Assembly (NCBI GenBank): GCA_032718475.1
Contig: JAUCBJ010008728.1
Coordinates: 1 to 50,449 of the forward strand
Length of the DNA stretch: 50,449 nt
Direction of reading: 5' to 3'
DNA from: Nemertoderma westbladi
Lineage: Eukaryota > Xenacoelomorpha > Nemertodermatida > Nemertodermatidae
Shown here piece after piece: positions 1 through 8,008 of this stretch. The notes beneath the pieces were generated by a model that saw only the letters and a list, made by a program, of their open reading frames with translations, searched no databases and had not been told where the DNA came from. Both the position numbers and the translations under genes were made by a program. Position 1 is the first letter of the stretch, and every line of letters begins with the position of its first letter.

Positions 1-654
1 GACCGTTCCCGTAATGTTAGTATTACAGTGACTAAACGTGATTTACTTAGTAAGATGATGCATTAACTGATTAAAGCATATCATGCATTGGTTAGACATC
101 AAGTTCACGCTAAATAATTGACATCTCTTACTGTACTCTGGGTGGCTTACAAGAAGGGGCAGGTCGTTTCCAGAATTTACCTAGTATTTGGCCGAAATAA
201 AGGATCGGAATTCTGCATTCAATTATTTGCTATGCCGTCATAATACAGTAAGACCTAGGTTTTATTTTTGTCACGCGTTATGTTTAGAAATTACTTGTAC
301 TATCGTGACTTGTAATAAAGCTTATGTGTTCTAGAATTAAGTTCACGTTTATTAATTTATCCATGATTTCATAATTTTTTTTTTTGTAATGGGGTTGTTA
401 GTGATTAACGACATAACTTAACCCGTTCCCACGATTGAGTGTGAGTGTGATATGTAACACAGCCCAATCGTTTAAAGGGAGTTAAACCAAAAAAATTAAC
501 AATAATGCCTCATTTTGAAAAAAATAAAAATAAATCGTTAAATAAAATTTATTGACGAAATATTTATTACCAAATTATAATTGCACGATTATGAGGGGAT
601 GCATAGTGGACGAAGCGTTATTATACACAAAATTCAGAATATGGAAAAAATCCA
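1..654. other. AT-rich noncoding stretch beyond the 3' end of BEL-A
   Basis: No open frame of credible coding character is visible here on either strand. The stretch is AT-rich with a poly-T run near 367-385. It lies past the gag-pol stop of the minus-strand BEL-A element, so it might hold part of a 3' LTR, but I found no matching copy upstream of BEL-A's start at 21467. Confidence 0.4.
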
Positions 655-731
655 GGGACCGCAATCGGGGATTGAACTCGGTACCTAGAGATTCCAAGCC
701 CAACGCTCTGCCAAACTGAGCCACTTGGGCC
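655..731 (-). repeat. tRNA-like sequence (SINE head or tRNA pseudogene)
   Basis: Read on the minus strand this is a tRNA-shaped 77 nt. A D-arm with stem GCTC/GAGC and an A-box-like TGGCTCAGTTTGG is followed by a B-box-like GAGTTCAATCCCC near the 3' end. The anticodon stem pairs poorly, the acceptor strands match only partly and there is no 3' CCA, so it is not a convincing functional tRNA. The minus-strand continuation (654 down to about 500) is AT-rich, which would suit the body and tail of a tRNA-derived SINE. A decayed tRNA gene is the alternative. Confidence 0.6.
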
Positions 732-1142
732 GTATAAGGCAGCAATACCAAAACCTATCCGGAAATTAACAACAACAACGGAGTGAATACTAGAAATATA
801 AACATATATAATAATTATGTGGAGGAATAATTATTACATATATGTTAGATGGTCCACTTGGCACCGGGCAACGTTATTGTGAGGGCAGTTGTTTGTCTTC
901 AGAAATATTCCGACAGAGGGTCTATAAATCCTTTCTGACGATTTCTTAATTCTGGTCTATTTGTAATAAATATTATCAAATACGTAACCGACGTACAGTA
1001 TATTATGTATATCCTAAAGTAATTATCCTACGAATATAAAATATATCATGCACTATTAATATACAGTTAATATAATTCATGCTACCACAACACCACAATA
1101 ATCATTATGTGGTATGAAACCAGTCAGGTTTAATGGTTCCAT
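732..1142. other. BEL-A 3' flank, noncoding
   Basis: AT-rich noncoding DNA between the tRNA-like repeat and the end of the BEL-A polyprotein. On the minus strand this is where an untranslated region, a polypurine tract and the start of a 3' LTR would be expected. I cannot mark a polypurine tract or an LTR boundary with confidence. Confidence 0.35.
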
Positions 1143-3479
1143 CTAGCGCAGGAAGTAAGTCAAGCTGGTGGGCTTGACCTCCTGCCGACCATAATTTCCG
1201 GATTCTTCTCTGGCCATTTCAAGCAGGCATAATCGACCTATTGGTCTGTTGAGGCGTTGTTGTACGTAATTGAGCTTGCCCTTTTCCTTTACTATTATGA
1301 GATCGACGGACCTGACGAGACCATCAGCGCTGGTGTGTGTCTCAACTATGCGCGCTGTTTGCCAGTATTTGCGAGGTAAGTCCGGATCTACCACTAGGAC
1401 CATATCACCTACCCTGGCATTGTCCTTCACCGCGAACCATTTATTACGCAATTGGATGCTTGGAAGGTAGTATCTTTCAAAATGATTGGCGAATCTGCTT
1501 GACAGCAGTTGCACCATCTGCCATGTCTGTCGCAGGTGCTCATCACCATCCTCCGGGAGTGAGAGTGGAAGCATGACAACCTTCTTCTTCATTAAGAAGT
1601 GTGCGGGGGTTAGAGCTTCTAAGGCCTTGGGGCTGGATGAGATGGGCATAAGAGGTCTGTCATTTAGATAGGCTGAGACCTCTTCAAGTATGGTGCGTAA
1701 TATCTCATCGGTGAGATAAGCTTTGCAGGGCAGGATGTGGTGGAACGCTACCTTCACACTACGGATCAGCCGTTCCCAACTTCCACCCCACCAAGGTGCA
1801 TTCGCTGCATTGAATGTCCAGCTGGAGGCGGTGACCTTTAATAGGTTATCTACTTGCTCCTGATTCCACTTGTCTATGCTTTTAGCTATCTCATTATTGG
1901 CTCCTATAAAGTTGGTGCCTTTGTCCGACTGCATAGTATTACTAGTGCCAAATCTACCTATTTGTCTTCGCAGGCATAATATAAAGCAGTTCATGGAAAT
2001 GTCATTTACCATATCTAAGTGCACAGCGCGGCAGGTCATGCATACAAAGATAACGCACCAACGTTTTACTATAGTTCTAGCGCGCTTGACTTCAATGGGT
2101 CCAAATAGATCCACACCTGTGTGGGTAAAGGGTGGTTCGTAGCAGCTCACACGTTCCTTAGGCAAAGAGGCTTCCATTTGAGTCATGGGTGCGCAATAAA
2201 GTTTCTTGCACGGAATGCAATGCCGTAGTACTTGGTTTAGAGCATTTCTGGGCTTAATGAGATAGTACCGTGTACGTATCTCACTCAGTATACGCTCCCT
2301 GCCCGCGTGGAACAAGTTACTGTGCACATCCTGGATCATTTTGCGTTGTATGTTAGGATCCGAGATTAAGATTGGGAAAATTGTGTCGTGCGATAGTGGT
2401 GCATTTGTAAGTCTACCACCAACTCTGATTAACCCATCAATCATTGTGCTGGTATACTTATCATTGAACCGTAAGTTGGGGTTCTTAGACAGGTGTTCGT
2501 ACTTGGTAGGGTCATCCTGGAGCTGAGCTAGCCTCAACAATTGTTTATTGGTATCATCGACCTCTTCAGCAGACAAGCTACTCAAGGGGGAGGATAACTT
2601 GGAGTATCTAAAGTGTACATATCTCTTTAAGATACTGAGGGCGCGGCAAAGTTTGTGCCACGAGCTATAATGATCTAAGGCTTGAGTTATAAGTGGGGAT
2701 AGGCCTGGAATTAAACTGGGAAGTTGTTCTGCACTGATTAGCAGACTATCACCAGGACGCAGATCTTCCTGTACATGCATTGAAGTCATGTCCAAAGGTC
2801 TGAAAAGTTTCGATTTTGATGCTCGCACCTTGGGCTTAATAATCTCGGCGCCCTTCGCTTGCTGCCGTATTTCGGCAGGTGTTAGATTTGCTGGCCATTC
2901 ATCTTCTGGTTTATGTAGAAAAGCTGGTCCTTCCAGCCAACATTTCGTATTGATAAGTTCCGTAGGTGTCGCGCCTCGCGATGCAATATCTGCAGGGTTA
3001 AGCACTCCCGGACAATGCCGCCATTGCTCAACCTCAGTGTTCTTTAGGATAATGGCAACACGGTTGGTCACAAAAACGCTGAACTGGCACACCGTGTTTG
3101 TTAGGTATTCTAGAACCAAAGCTGCATCAGTCCAGTACACTGTCTTAACTATATTGTAGTCCGTTTGTGCCAATATATTCTTAGCTATAATGGTACTATA
3201 TAAAGCTGCTTTGAGTTCTGCGCGGGGAATGGTTAAGGAGTCCTTTGGCCTGGCAATAGGTCTAATTAGTGCTTTGGAAGCAGCCAATGCTACCTTTACT
3301 CCTTCAGGGGTTACTACCCTAAAGTAAGCCACCACACCCATCCCCTTATCACTGGCGTCGCCGAATAGATGGAGTTGAAACTCGAAGGTAGGCAGGACAT
3401 TCCCGAAATATGCTCGAGGCACTAAAAGGCCCTCCAAGTCAGGGAGTGACCGTTCCCATTTCCACCAGTCATCTAGCAC
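1143..3479 (-). CDS. pol: BEL-A pol, distal part: RNase H, integrase, C-terminal domain
   Basis: This 778-codon frame is the 3' part of the BEL-A polyprotein. It has no true start: the first codon (GTG) overlaps the first base of the inserted transposon. An RNase H-like segment begins near residue 36 (FGDAS). The integrase zinc-binding region lies at about 380-430 (HSNLFHAGR, then CIPC). The catalytic core has GVDLFGP near 456, SDKGTNF near 520 and WERLIRS near 568, which fit the D, D and E positions of a retroviral-type integrase. A DUF5641-like chromodomain-position segment spans about 655-745. No internal stop or frameshift is present. It normally acts in reverse transcription and chromosomal insertion of the element DNA. 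Separated from its start and from the RT, it cannot be made as part of the polyprotein here. Confidence 0.9.
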   Translation of the reverse strand: MLDDWWKWERSLPDLEGLLVPRAYFGNVLPTFEFQLHLFGDASDKGMGVVAYFRVVTPEGVKVALAASKALIRPIARPKDSLTIPRAELKAALYSTIIAKNILAQTDYNIVKTVYWTDAALVLEYLTNTVCQFSVFVTNRVAIILKNTEVEQWRHCPGVLNPADIASRGATPTELINTKCWLEGPAFLHKPEDEWPANLTPAEIRQQAKGAEIIKPKVRASKSKLFRPLDMTSMHVQEDLRPGDSLLISAEQLPSLIPGLSPLITQALDHYSSWHKLCRALSILKRYVHFRYSKLSSPLSSLSAEEVDDTNKQLLRLAQLQDDPTKYEHLSKNPNLRFNDKYTSTMIDGLIRVGGRLTNAPLSHDTIFPILISDPNIQRKMIQDVHSNLFHAGRERILSEIRTRYYLIKPRNALNQVLRHCIPCKKLYCAPMTQMEASLPKERVSCYEPPFTHTGVDLFGPIEVKRARTIVKRWCVIFVCMTCRAVHLDMVNDISMNCFILCLRRQIGRFGTSNTMQSDKGTNFIGANNEIAKSIDKWNQEQVDNLLKVTASSWTFNAANAPWWGGSWERLIRSVKVAFHHILPCKAYLTDEILRTILEEVSAYLNDRPLMPISSSPKALEALTPAHFLMKKKVVMLPLSLPEDGDEHLRQTWQMVQLLSSRFANHFERYYLPSIQLRNKWFAVKDNARVGDMVLVVDPDLPRKYWQTARIVETHTSADGLVRSVDLIIVKEKGKLNYVQQRLNRPIGRLCLLEMAREESGNYGRQEVKPTSLTYFLR

Positions 3480-3490
3480 ACTCTTAAAAA
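3479..3490 (+). repeat. Left terminal inverted repeat of the DNA transposon
   Basis: CACTCTTAAAAA, preceded by target duplication CA at 3477-3478. It pairs perfectly with 15225-15236; the two ends diverge after 12 bp. Confidence 0.85.
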
Positions 3491-3780
3491 AGAATTGTCA
3501 AACTGACAAAAAAAAAAGCCATTGTGACAATATAATATTGGCAAATGCGTCTGTCAAGAGGTGTTGCTAAACTAACAATATTATATTGTCAAATATTTTA
3601 CTAATATAATTTTGTCAAATTATCCACTTATATTGTTAATTTGTTTTTGTATATTTGCTATATTGCCAATACACAATTGTGACTTGGCAATATACAATGC
3701 CAATAATTTTGGCAAAATATTTGCTAAATCATTAATATAACCAGTTTACATATATTGCCAAATCTCAAATATAGCTTCAC
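3491..3780. repeat. Left subterminal repeat array of the DNA transposon
   Basis: A very AT-rich block with many short words of the type TTGTCAA, TTGGCAA, TTGCCAA and ATATTGTCAA in both orientations. Similar words fill 14990-15224 at the other end. In CACTA elements such arrays are transposase binding sites; that role is inferred here. Confidence 0.6.
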
Positions 3781-4437
3781 CACGCCCAGGCGACCTCAAT
3801 TAAAAATCCATTGTTGAAATAAGTTAACCCAGAACCCAGTTAATAAAAAGTTTATCTATGCGAAATAACAAGTTGAATATTATATTTAAAATTAAAATCT
3901 CACAACGAAATAAATCTAATAGTTACAATAAGTTTGGCGTATTTTTCTCAAGTTACAATCAATTAAGCAGGGCCCATAGGGGCAACGAAAATATTTTGGG
4001 CTAAATATTAGAAGTATATATACTTCTAATAATAAATGAAAAGTAGCAAAACTAATTAATGACAATTTAAAATATACATATATAAAACACATTACTTACT
4101 AAAGTACAAAACGTATTAGGAACCATCTAAAAATAATGTTGCGGTGCGATGAGGGTCAGCAACTTCGTGACAAAACTGTGGCATCGAGGGTGCCGCAAAG
4201 GTGGTGGCTGAGGGCGAGGGGGTTTGTAATTTCGAGGTACTTAATATATAATTATTATATTTAAAAAATGAAATATAAGGGAGAGTGGCAGGTGGGTTAA
4301 AAGTAGAAGAAACTGCGACATAATTTATGAACGGCTCCAAAGTTACAACGAATAATGTACAACGAAAAATAATATTTTATATAAAACCAAAAATAACAAA
4401 TCTATAATTTAAGAATATTTAAAACATAAGGGACACA
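3781..4437. other. Noncoding transposon interior with a perfect 24-bp palindrome
   Basis: Noncoding, AT-rich DNA inside the transposon, downstream of its minus-strand ORFs. At 4007-4030 there is a perfect 24-nt palindrome centred on TATATA with outer arms ATTAGAAG/CTTCTAAT. No credible gene is present. Confidence 0.5.
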
Positions 4438-5127
4438 TTACAGCCTGTGACGCAGAGAAATATATAAGCTATTTTTCTTAGAACGAAGTTTGAGAGGCCA
4501 CGGTGATAAGAGTAGTTCAATTTCATCAATAACTGACAATGGGTTAGTAGGACACTTTTCTACTTCATAGGACTGAAAATGCTCACTATAACCTAAAACT
4601 AACAATGGCCTAACAATTATCTTATACTGATTAGAATCGGTAATTAATATATTATTAATAGAACAAAATATAGGTAGAGAAGAAATATCAAAACCAAAAC
4701 ATACAACATCTCCTAAGCAATAGTCAACCGAATACAACTCTATTGCTGAACATGACGTTATCTCCCTTATAATGCCATAATCCAGCAACAGGGAGTTTAA
4801 TTCTGAAACTTCTGTTAGTCTTTGCAATTGAGTTGCTGTTGGTTGTTTAATTTGCATATCTACACCACTTATACCTACACCTGTACAACTAAAGAATTTA
4901 TATGCCTGGGACATTTGATGTCGCGTTGATAAGGTTTTAACTATATTCTTAAAATTACACACAACTGAAGCTGTTTTCTTAAGCGGGGCGTGCTTTGCCT
5001 CACATCTCATGGACCACATTCCTAGAAGAGGGCCTGCCTGAATAATTGCTGTAGGGTAGTGAATCAAATGATGAAATTTAAATTGTAAACGATCAGGGTT
5101 GAATGTACGTACATATATTATATCCCG
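4438..5127 (-). CDS. C-terminal fragment of an EnSpm-like transposase
   Basis: This frame is open from just after a stop at 5128-5130 to the stop at 4438. It has no ATG at its 5' end, so it reads as a last exon or a truncated gene. Near the start are the motifs FKFHH, LIHYP, then GPLLGMWSMRCEAKH and CNFKNIVKTLSTRHQ. As I recall, this arrangement is typical of the C-terminal part of animal EnSpm/CMC-type transposases. The rest (about 120 residues) is beta-rich with no motif I can name. The catalytic acidic residues of the transposase are not in this fragment, and I see no matching catalytic exon upstream in the element. The copy is therefore probably defective and would depend on transposase from elsewhere. 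Confidence 0.65.
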   Translation of the reverse strand, partial: RDIIYVRTFNPDRLQFKFHHLIHYPTAIIQAGPLLGMWSMRCEAKHAPLKKTASVVCNFKNIVKTLSTRHQMSQAYKFFSCTGVGISGVDMQIKQPTATQLQRLTEVSELNSLLLDYGIIREITSCSAIELYSVDYCLGDVVCFGFDISSLPIFCSINNILITDSNQYKIIVRPLLVLGYSEHFQSYEVEKCPTNPLSVIDEIELLLSPWPLKLRSKKNSLYISLRHRL

Positions 5128-5156
5128 TTATGACAGGTACAAACAGTCAAACATTA

Positions 5157-6881
5157 TTACTCATCGTTGCCAAACTTAATGTCTGAGAGTAATGATGAAA
5201 CTTTACTCGATTCCTCGGTAGCTGGAATACCATAGAGACGTTCAAGGAAGAGCCAAACATTCTTCGAAGCAAGTTGATACTGCAGATTAGCAACATGTAT
5301 CAGTTTGAACGTAAGGTCTAACGCCTGGAGTAAAGAAGACCTAACGAATCTGTAAGAATTGTATATAACAACGGATTGCTTCGTGTCGGATAAATATACT
5401 ATGAATGGAGCCAGAGATATTTCCATTGAAGCATATCGGTTAGACATTTCAAGAACCTGTCTGTCTAGTGAGGCATGATCCTCCGATGTCATAATAAAGG
5501 AATTAAGACATTCTTCTAGAGTTGGCCGCCATATCTTACGCTTAGAAGAGCCTGGGAGTTTCACCCACGTCCTGTTACACAACTTGTATGGAAGGCCCGC
5601 TAAGGCATGTCCTACGATAGAATCCTCGGTTTTATATTGTTTCGCCATTCTGCGATGTTCTCCAGTCATTGAATGTAATATATCAAAACACACATCTTCA
5701 AAGGAAGACTCAAAAAGGACATTTGGGGATACAGTAGAAAAGTTATTGGTTTCAATAAGCTTCTTGAAGTCTATTAGGATACATTCATACAAAGTATTAT
5801 CATTACAGATGTATGGGAAGTCTGACAATATAATATCACCATGATATAGACCAACGAGTCGATACAATGAAGTTGCTATAAATTGAGGTTTAGAAAATCC
5901 ATTATGTTTTAAATAATTCAGGTCATCCTCGCAATCATGGTAAAGGTCGTTGGTTGTTAAACTTGATATTGGTCGTGTCTTGACTGCTGAGGAAACTGCA
6001 CTCGCATTGTCACTGGAAGCATCTAACAATTTTAGTTTTCGCCGAATTGTTATCAATTTATTATGGAGCTTCCCCCCATTGATATTAGTAGTATATGATT
6101 TCTTAGTACTGGGTGCAACCCTGGTACATGATTTCTTATAGAAATATGTGGTTTTCGATTCGTGTGGAAAAAAATTGGATATTTCTTCCGCTGCATACGA
6201 GAGATCAAACGGTGAAGGCGACGTGCCAGGGCACGCTTCAACCATATAAGAGACAACTATAGACACCAGCGTTTGGCGATCTGTTTCACCAAGAACAGTC
6301 TTCTGAGATAATATTCGTCCTTCATTAGATTTGACAAGGCAACTCGACAGTCCTTCTGGGAACAGAGGGTGGGAACGAGAGATACCGGTAGATGTTTTAG
6401 GGCGTTTCGGATTTGGGTCTGCAGGTGCATTGGGATCAGCCACACTACTACTTCTAGACTGTTGCTCCCCTCCACTGAGCTCCCAAGCTACGCTGCTGTT
6501 ACCTGTCGGGGTCGGTATGTCTCCAAATACCCCTCTATCGAGACGCAATGGTAAAAGTTCACGGTCACTTTCAACATTAGGAGTTGATTCAATAGGCCTT
6601 CCGGTTGAGGTTGTAGTTGTAGTATAAAATAAATCAACATTAAACTGACCATGAGGTGATGGCACCTCTTGAACATGCAAATGTCTTGTAGGGGCATGCT
6701 GGCAGTATGTACAGTTTTGGGTAATACTAAGGTCTGATGGTATAATATAGGTATCGCACACATCAGGTCCACAGTCAGAGCAGGAACCACGTGATATTCC
6801 CTTACTGTCTTTCATTGGAATTACATACCGGTAATTAATGTCCCATATAGCTAAGAACACATAAAAGCAAAAGTATAACAT
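5157..6881 (-). CDS. Transposon-borne 574-aa protein of unknown function
   Basis: One uninterrupted frame upstream of, and in the same direction as, the transposase fragment; 29 nt separate their open frames. Residues about 1-20 look hydrophobic, but the more likely start is the second Met (MKDSKG). Residues 30-70 hold paired cysteines (CSDCGPDVC, then CTYC) followed by histidines, suggesting a small zinc-binding module. Residues about 70-190 are Ser/Pro/Thr-rich and probably disordered. From about 200 to 560 the protein is helical and folded in character, with FFPHESKTTYFYKK near 255 and a closing helical segment ending NVWLFLERLYGIP. It resembles accessory proteins I associate with animal EnSpm-like elements, but I cannot assign a biochemical function. 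It could be an accessory DNA-binding protein of the transposon. Confidence 0.6.
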   Translation of the reverse strand: MLYFCFYVFLAIWDINYRYVIPMKDSKGISRGSCSDCGPDVCDTYIIPSDLSITQNCTYCQHAPTRHLHVQEVPSPHGQFNVDLFYTTTTTSTGRPIESTPNVESDRELLPLRLDRGVFGDIPTPTGNSSVAWELSGGEQQSRSSSVADPNAPADPNPKRPKTSTGISRSHPLFPEGLSSCLVKSNEGRILSQKTVLGETDRQTLVSIVVSYMVEACPGTSPSPFDLSYAAEEISNFFPHESKTTYFYKKSCTRVAPSTKKSYTTNINGGKLHNKLITIRRKLKLLDASSDNASAVSSAVKTRPISSLTTNDLYHDCEDDLNYLKHNGFSKPQFIATSLYRLVGLYHGDIILSDFPYICNDNTLYECILIDFKKLIETNNFSTVSPNVLFESSFEDVCFDILHSMTGEHRRMAKQYKTEDSIVGHALAGLPYKLCNRTWVKLPGSSKRKIWRPTLEECLNSFIMTSEDHASLDRQVLEMSNRYASMEISLAPFIVYLSDTKQSVVIYNSYRFVRSSLLQALDLTFKLIHVANLQYQLASKNVWLFLERLYGIPATEESSKVSSLLSDIKFGNDE

Positions 6882-7154
6882 CTTATATTAGAACTCTATA
6901 CATTCAGACATTACATAATTACATATTATTTTGCTATGTATAGCGCCTATAGTCAGATAGTAAGCCTACAATTTATAAAGTAAAGATACAGGGACTTAAA
7001 TTATTTATCAAATTATAATTATTTATTTAGGCCTATTGTTATTTACAATACTGTTAGGCCTAGAAATAATGATTACCGGTACAATGTATTGTCAGTTTGT
7101 CAGTGCAGGATGTCTATAATGTCTTGTCAGCGTTCAGCTTGTGGGTGCCTAAGC
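6882..7154. other. Upstream region of the 574-aa ORF
   Basis: AT-rich noncoding DNA 5' of the minus-strand 574-aa ORF and therefore the place to look for its promoter. No TATA box can be chosen with confidence. AGGCCT palindromes occur at about 7029-7062. Confidence 0.35.
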
Positions 7155-7175
7155 GTTCATATGCGTACCTCTGGC

Positions 7176-7223
7176 AAAAGAAGCAGGTTACAGTGGTGGT
7201 GTTTTCTAACCAAAACAATAAAC
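7176..7223 (+). repeat. Bipartite 44-nt motif, copy 1
   Basis: Conserved block (G)AGCAGGTTACAG, a 16-nt spacer, then CCAAAACAATAAAC. The first block has one difference (AAGCAGG rather than GAGCAGG). Confidence 0.7.
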
Positions 7224-7246
7224 TAATCTCCATTACTTAATTAACG

Positions 7247-7294
7247 GAAAGGAGCAGGTTACAGTGGTGGGCTTTTCTAACCAAAACAATAAAC
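7247..7294 (+). repeat. Bipartite 44-nt motif, copy 2
   Basis: GGAGCAGGTTACAG, 16-nt spacer, CCAAAACAATAAAC; same orientation as copy 1 and about 70 bp from it. Confidence 0.75.
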
Positions 7295-7379
7295 AATATC
7301 TCAATAACATAGGGTATTTCATACTTATAGTCTTATTTTTGCAATACGAAAATACCAGAGGTACGCATATGAACTATAA

Positions 7380-7425
7380 CTATTGTTTTGGTTCCCCCAA
7401 CACGCCTCTGTAACCTGCTCCTTTC
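7380..7425 (-). repeat. Bipartite 44-nt motif, copy 3
   Basis: Reverse-complement copy: the CCAAAACAATA block and the GGAGCAGGTTACAG block are separated by a 16-nt spacer that differs in sequence from copies 1 and 2. Confidence 0.75.
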
Positions 7426-7476
7426 AGCATTTAAATACAAGTAACCTGCATAATCTTGTAACATCTGTTAACTTTC

Positions 7477-7524
7477 GTTTATTGTTTTGGTTCCCCCAAC
7501 ACGCCTCTGTAACCTGCTCCTTTA
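7477..7524 (-). repeat. Bipartite 44-nt motif, copy 4
   Basis: Reverse-complement copy about 97 bp from copy 3 and sharing its 16-nt spacer. A partial GCAGGTTAC half-motif (reverse strand) lies between copies 3 and 4 near 7441. Confidence 0.75.
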
Positions 7525-7567
7525 AATCTGTAAATGGCAATGTTACATTCGAGCTTAGTAATTTGTA

Positions 7568-7656
7568 GATCGAATGTAACATAGTTATAGGATCCAATGT
7601 AACATAATTGCAGTTACGTTCGATAGGCCTACGAAATAACTATGTTACATTCGATC
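7568..7656. repeat. Perfect 21-bp inverted repeat with related short copies
   Basis: Arms 7568-7588 and 7636-7656 are exact reverse complements containing CGAATGTAACATAGTT, with a 47-nt loop. Shortened copies of the word CGAATGTAACAT occur at about 7549, 7594 and 7660 in both orientations. Confidence 0.75.
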
Positions 7657-8008
7657 CTGATTACGTTCGGTCATGTATCCATAAAGATGTACCGGCAGAC
7701 CGGTATGTAAATCTTGAAAATGTAAACTCTAAACTAACATTTAACATTGCGTTTGCGAGACTATTGATCGATGCGTACCGATACTTACTAATAATAATAG
7801 TATATTATTCAAACTTAGGTCACTTAAGACCCCTGTTGATATATTACAAGCACAAGCACAGTTATGGATAATTATTTACAAATTATACTGCACATCAACA
7901 ATATAGAGCTTATCTATACAATATATTCCAAAATGAAAATAAACAATATTGAAGAGCACACAATAAAAATAAATATACTAAGAAATCGCATTTCAAAGCA
8001 AAAATATG

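Larger units (their letters stand above)
7155..7374. repeat. Perfect 20-bp inverted repeat enclosing two bipartite motif copies
   Basis: Arms 7155-7174 (starting GTTCATATGCGTACC) and 7355-7374 (starting CCAGAGGTACGC) are perfect reverse complements with about 180 nt between them. The loop holds two direct copies of the bipartite 44-nt motif. Two reversed copies lie just outside the right arm. Confidence 0.8.

Noticed and set aside
4116-4340. Short minus-strand frame of 74 codons inside the DNA transposon
   Set aside because: Low-complexity Ser/Pro/Thr composition, no motif, and lies in AT-rich noncoding DNA after the transposase fragment.
7155-7524. CRISPR-like array
   Set aside because: Copies are in mixed orientation, too few and irregularly spaced, and this is eukaryotic DNA.
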